This document shows, in pieces, positions 6,108 through 8,794 of a DNA stretch of 8,794 nucleotides (position 1 is the first letter of the stretch; the number at the start of each line of letters is the position of its first letter). Under the pieces are notes generated by a model that made no database searches, was not told the DNA's origin, and was given only the letters and a program-made list of their open reading frames with translations. This DNA comes from an uncultured Mycoplasmataceae bacterium (lineage in GTDB: Bacteria; Bacillota_I; Bacilli_A; Mycoplasmatales; Mycoplasmoidaceae): assembly GCA_949283985.1 (NCBI GenBank), contig CASDUM010000033.1:1-8794 (forward strand), given 5' to 3'. Made by a program: the position numbers and the translations under genes.

Positions 6108-7529
6108 ATGAATGATTATAAAATTTTAGTAAATGGAAAAATGATAACAAAAAAAGAAAAGTTAAATATTACTTCACCAATTAATTCCGAAATTATCGGT
6201 ACTGTTCCTGCGCTTTCCAAAAATGATATTGATAAAATATACAGATCATCAGAAATTGCATTCAAAGAATGATCAGCATTAGAACCAAAATTAAGAATTA
6301 AGTATATTGAGGATATTAAAAAGAACTTAATTAAAATGAGAGATGAAATTTCTATTACAATGTGTATTGAAATTTCTAAACCTTTAAAGTCTTGTTACCA
6401 AGAATTTGATAGATCTATTGAATATATTGATTTAACAATTAAATCATACAAAGATAAATTCATGAACCCAAAAATAATAGATAAATCTATCCACAATGTA
6501 GAAGGAAAAAACGGTTTTTTTTATAGAGTTCCATTAGGGGTTGTATTAGCTATTTCTCCATTTAACTATCCAGTTAATTTATCATTAGCAAAAATTATTC
6601 CAGCTCTAATTCTTGGAAATACTGTTGTGTTTAAACCTGCTACACAAGGTTCATTAGTTGGATCGCTAATCTCAAAAGCCATATATGAAGCAAATTTACC
6701 AGCAGGTGTTTTTAATATAATTACTGGAAAAGGTTCCGAAATTGGTGATTACCTAATTGAAAATAATTTAATATCAATGATTTCATTTACAGGTGGAGTA
6801 GATGTTGGTAAAAATATAGCCAATAAAAAAAGCATGATACCTTTAGTTTTAGAACTTGGAGGTAAGGATGCAGCTATTGTATTGAAAGATGCAAACATCG
6901 TAGAATCTGCAAAAGAAATTACAAAAGGAACATTTGATTATTCTGGACAACGTTGTACTGCAATTAAACTAGTGTATCTTGAAAAATCAATCGCTGATAA
7001 ATTTATAAAAGAAGTTTCAAAAAATGTATTAGAGCTTTCTATTGGTAACCCTATTGATAATCCAGATATAACACCAATGATAAATCAATCTGCAGCAAAT
7101 TGAGGAAAAAAATTAATTGATGATGCAGTTAAAAAAGGTGCAAAGATTATTACAGGTGGAAATATGGATAATAATTTATTGTTTCCAACTGTATTATCAG
7201 AAATTAAGAAAAATATGTTGATATTTGATGAAGAACAATTTGCACCAATAATGCCAATTGTTATATATGAAGATATAAACGAAGTAGTTAATAGTTTTAA
7301 TTCTTCAAAATATGGTTTACAAGGATCAATTTTTTCAAAAAATATTAAAAAGGCACATGAACTTGCAAAAAGATTGAATACAGGTACAATTAATATCAAT
7401 AAATCATCTTCAAGAGGACCAGATATTTTTCCGTTTTTAGGTATAAAAGATTCAGGTTTTGGTGTTCAAGGTATTGACTGAGCACTAGAATCAATGTCTA
7501 GAATTAAAGGTATTATTGAAAATAATTAA
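6108..7529 (+). CDS. gapN: NADP-dependent non-phosphorylating glyceraldehyde-3-phosphate dehydrogenase
   Basis: A 473-residue cytoplasmic aldehyde dehydrogenase. GapN oxidises glyceraldehyde-3-phosphate directly to 3-phosphoglycerate with NADP+, bypassing one ATP-forming step but supplying NADPH. With TGA as Trp (for example Trp55) the frame is complete, and the length matches streptococcal GapN (475). Key residues are Asn153 in SPFNYP, Glu249 in LELGGKD and the catalytic Cys283 in GQRCTAIK. The GapN-specific block RGPDIFPFLG starts at Arg436, the phosphate-binding Arg of the family; this block separates GapN from other aldehyde dehydrogenases. The usual EEPFGP motif reads EEQFAP, a mild departure near the cofactor site. 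GAAAGG lies 7 nt before the ATG. It is flanked by recA and the HU gene with no functional tie, and appears to be transcribed alone. No strong terminator follows; only short A/T stems occur near 7546-7561. Confidence 0.93.
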
Positions 7530-7630
7530 GACTTACTAAAATGTTAAAAATGTTAATTTTTTCCAAGAAAAATAGCTTTTTTAATTTAGAAAAAAATAAA
7601 AAAAATTAAAATTTAAAATCATTTTTATAG

Positions 7631-7636
7631 TATAAT
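7631..7636 (+). promoter_or_regulatory. Candidate -10 element of the HU-family gene
   Basis: A perfect TATAAT lies 29 nt before ATG 7666, a normal distance for a led mRNA. The expected -35 region is only A/T-rich, with no recognisable TTGACA-like hexamer. Confidence 0.5.
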
Positions 7637-7655
7637 GATTTTGTTATCTAACAAA

Positions 7656-7659
7656 GGAG
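7656..7659 (+). promoter_or_regulatory. Ribosome binding site of the HU-family gene
   Basis: GGAG lies 6 nt before ATG 7666. It favours this ATG over the in-frame TTG one codon upstream at 7663. Confidence 0.7.
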
Positions 7660-7665
7660 TATTTG

Positions 7666-7986
7666 ATGACAAAAAAATTAGTTTTCGATACAGATAAGCC
7701 ACTTACAAAGACTCAAATTATTAAATTGATTAGTGATAATTCAAATCTTTCTGTCCCAATTATTAAAGAAATATTTGAAGATTATCAAAAGTTGCTTTAT
7801 TCTGAATTGGATAGGGTAGGTGAATTTAAACTTTTAGATTTAGGTAAGTTAAAAGTTTCTTTTGTTCCTGAAAGATTTGGAACAAACCCACTTACTGGTG
7901 AGAAAACTTTATTTAAATCAAAAACAAGACTTAAATTTAGTTTTTCTAAAAACATTAAAGAATTTGCAAATTCTTTATATGTTTAA
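7666..7986 (+). CDS. HU/IHF-family DNA-binding protein
   Basis: A 106-residue nucleoid protein of the HU/IHF fold, which dimerises, bends DNA and compacts the chromosome. The two N-terminal helices span roughly residues 14-50. The sheet begins with GEFKLLDLGKLKV (52-64), and the DNA-binding arm tip is FGTNPLTGEK (71-80). Pro75 in the NP pair is the residue that wedges between base pairs in this family. Ordinary HU is about 90 residues and starts at the first helix. Here about 13 extra residues precede it (TKKLVFDTDKPLT), a charged extension of unknown use. The arm also has fewer basic residues than E. coli HU (VPERFGTNP against ERAARKGRNP). It has its own promoter candidate and a strong terminator, so it is probably a single-gene transcript. 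HU is likely, but IHF-like specificity cannot be excluded. Confidence 0.9.
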   Translation: MTKKLVFDTDKPLTKTQIIKLISDNSNLSVPIIKEIFEDYQKLLYSELDRVGEFKLLDLGKLKVSFVPERFGTNPLTGEKTLFKSKTRLKFSFSKNIKEFANSLYV

Positions 7987-7995
7987 TTAATGTTG

Positions 7996-8027
7996 AAAAG
8001 ATAACTTATTGAAAAGTTATCTTTTTT
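7996..8027 (+). terminator. Intrinsic terminator after the HU-family gene
   Basis: AAAAGATAACTT (7996-8007) and 8014-8025 form a perfect 12-bp stem with a 6-nt loop, followed by a T run to 8027. It starts 9 nt after the stop codon. Confidence 0.88.
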
Positions 8028-8103
8028 ATTTTCTATTACATTTTTTTAAAAATAACGAATACATATAATAGATAAGGTTGATTTTATAGACTAGACAACT
8101 TAA

Positions 8104-8202
8104 AAAACTCTTTTTGAACTTATATTAGATGTAGTTGACATGGTTAAATCCGTAAAAATAAAATATAAACTAGGAGATATGCTTATTACATATTTACATT
8201 AG
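8104..8202 (+). other. Short open stretch, possible gene remnant
   Basis: This frame is open for 32 codons before TAG and has a protein-like composition (KTLFELILDVVDM, then VKSVKIKYKLGD), but no start codon or ribosome site at its front. The only internal ATG with room is at 8140 and would give 20 residues. It overlaps the hairpin below. It may be the tail of a lost gene or chance; I cannot assign a family. Confidence 0.15.
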
Positions 8203-8211
8203 TTTATATTT
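8161..8211. terminator. Terminator of the deformylase gene (reverse strand), possibly bidirectional
   Basis: AAATATAAACTA (8161-8172) and 8200-8211 are perfect 12-bp inverted copies. A nested inner stem, 8175-8181 with 8189-8195, has a 7-nt loop. On the reverse strand T-rich sequence follows, and on the forward strand a T run reaches 8216. The deformylase stop codon (8204-8206) lies inside one arm. Confidence 0.65.
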
Positions 8212-8764
8212 TTTTTCATTCTTCTTTAAAGTATCCAGGATTTAACTTGTTAATTCTATCATGATATAACATTCCATTTGAGTGATCAATTTCATGTTGT
8301 AAACAAATGGCAAGTAAGCCAGAAGCATTTATAATAACATCTTTATTGTTTAGTAAATCATATGCCATTACTTTTATAAATTCTTTTCTAGGTACAATTC
8401 CTTCAACATCTTCTTTTACACTTAAGCAACCTTCTCCATTTGATATATATTGAATGCTAGAAGATTCCTCAATGATTTTAGCATTAGCTAACAGATATTT
8501 ATGTTCTGTTTTTCCTTCATCAAAATGAATATATATTAAGTTTTTGTTATACCCAATTTGATTAGCTGTCATTCCGATTCCATCTCTAATTTTGTATTGT
8601 AAACTTTTTCCATCATAACAAGCATCAATATATGACATCATTTTATCAATTGCTAGTTCATCTTCTTCATCTAGTGGTAATTTAACATTCTTACATGGTT
8701 TTTTTAATATTTCATTATCATCATAAAACATTCATTCCATAGTTGGTTTTAATTTATATTTCAT
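8204..8764 (-). CDS. def: Peptide deformylase
   Basis: A 186-residue metalloenzyme that removes the formyl group from the N-terminal methionine of new proteins as they leave the ribosome. All three family motifs are present: GIGMTANQIG (62-71, usually GxGxAAxQ), EGCLS (111-115, metal ligand Cys113) and HEIDH (157-161, ligands His157 and His161, catalytic Glu158). Motif I has Thr for Ala and Asn for Pro, which may reshape the pocket. Two TGA codons are read as Trp, Trp11 and one near residue 183. The standard code would hide the first 11 residues and the last 4. ATG at 8764-8762 has AGGAG 7 nt upstream. The stop codon lies within the stem of its own terminator. The gene converges on the HU gene, and its promoter is at or beyond the window edge. 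Confidence 0.95.
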
Positions 8765-8771
8765 AATTTAA

Positions 8772-8776
8772 CTCCT
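8772..8776 (-). promoter_or_regulatory. Ribosome binding site of def
   Basis: On the reverse strand this is AGGAG, 7 nt before the ATG at 8764-8762. It supports the longer start over an in-frame ATG at 8731. Confidence 0.75.
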
Positions 8777-8794
8777 AATATATTTTTTTAATTG

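Noticed and set aside
7085..7399. Reverse-strand open frame of about 104 codons inside gapN
   Set aside because: It is opposite conserved GapN sequence, with no ribosome site or recognisable motif.
7546..7561. Possible gapN terminator AAAAAT...ATTTTT
   Set aside because: It is a six-pair stem of A-T only, which is frequent by chance in this sequence.
8179..8202. Seven-codon reading frame after AGGAG within the def hairpin
   Set aside because: The ribosome-site spacing is only 2 nt, and the predicted promoter start would fall inside the stem.

Overview
The window is strongly AT-rich chromosomal DNA from a wall-less bacterium of the class Mollicutes. The clearest sign is that in-frame TGA codons must be read as tryptophan (genetic code 4). 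Six TGA codons up to base 2522, and several more after it, interrupt the cation ATPase. TGA also falls inside recA, the GapN-type dehydrogenase, the deformylase and the small reverse-strand gene, always where an intact reading frame continues. Every tryptophan I decoded is TGA. The gene content (GapN, stand-alone CinA domain, RecA, Nfu, HU, Def) fits the Spiroplasma/Entomoplasma/mycoides branch best, but that placement is an inference and I cannot name a species.

Layout. Bases 12-3044 encode a complete P-type cation ATPase ending at a good intrinsic terminator. A single-domain YigZ/IMPACT-like protein follows (3181-3570). It converges on a small unrecognised gene on the reverse strand (3567-3899), and their stop codons overlap. 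That reverse gene diverges from an nfu-like Fe-S gene (3952-4218) across a palindromic -10 element. nfu and the CinA-domain gene (4220-4720) are one nucleotide apart and surely share a transcript. Between them and recA (4965-5954) lies 244 bp of non-coding DNA with a regular 11-bp tandem A-tract repeat. After recA come two long hairpins, then gapN (6108-7529), an HU-family gene (7666-7986) with its own terminator, and finally peptide deformylase (8204-8764) on the reverse strand.

The genes are mostly housekeeping: ion homeostasis (ATPase), Fe-S carrier (Nfu), NAD metabolite salvage (CinA/PncC), recombination (RecA), NADPH-producing glycolytic bypass (GapN), nucleoid structure (HU) and N-terminal protein maturation (Def). 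I see no phage, insertion sequence, CRISPR array, rRNA or tRNA. I found no convincing new multi-gene system. The most unusual items are the phased 11-bp repeat upstream of recA, a RecA with altered P-loop and L1 residues, an ATPase that lacks some canonical Ca2+ ligands and carries long outer loops, and compact promoters including one that implies a leaderless mRNA.
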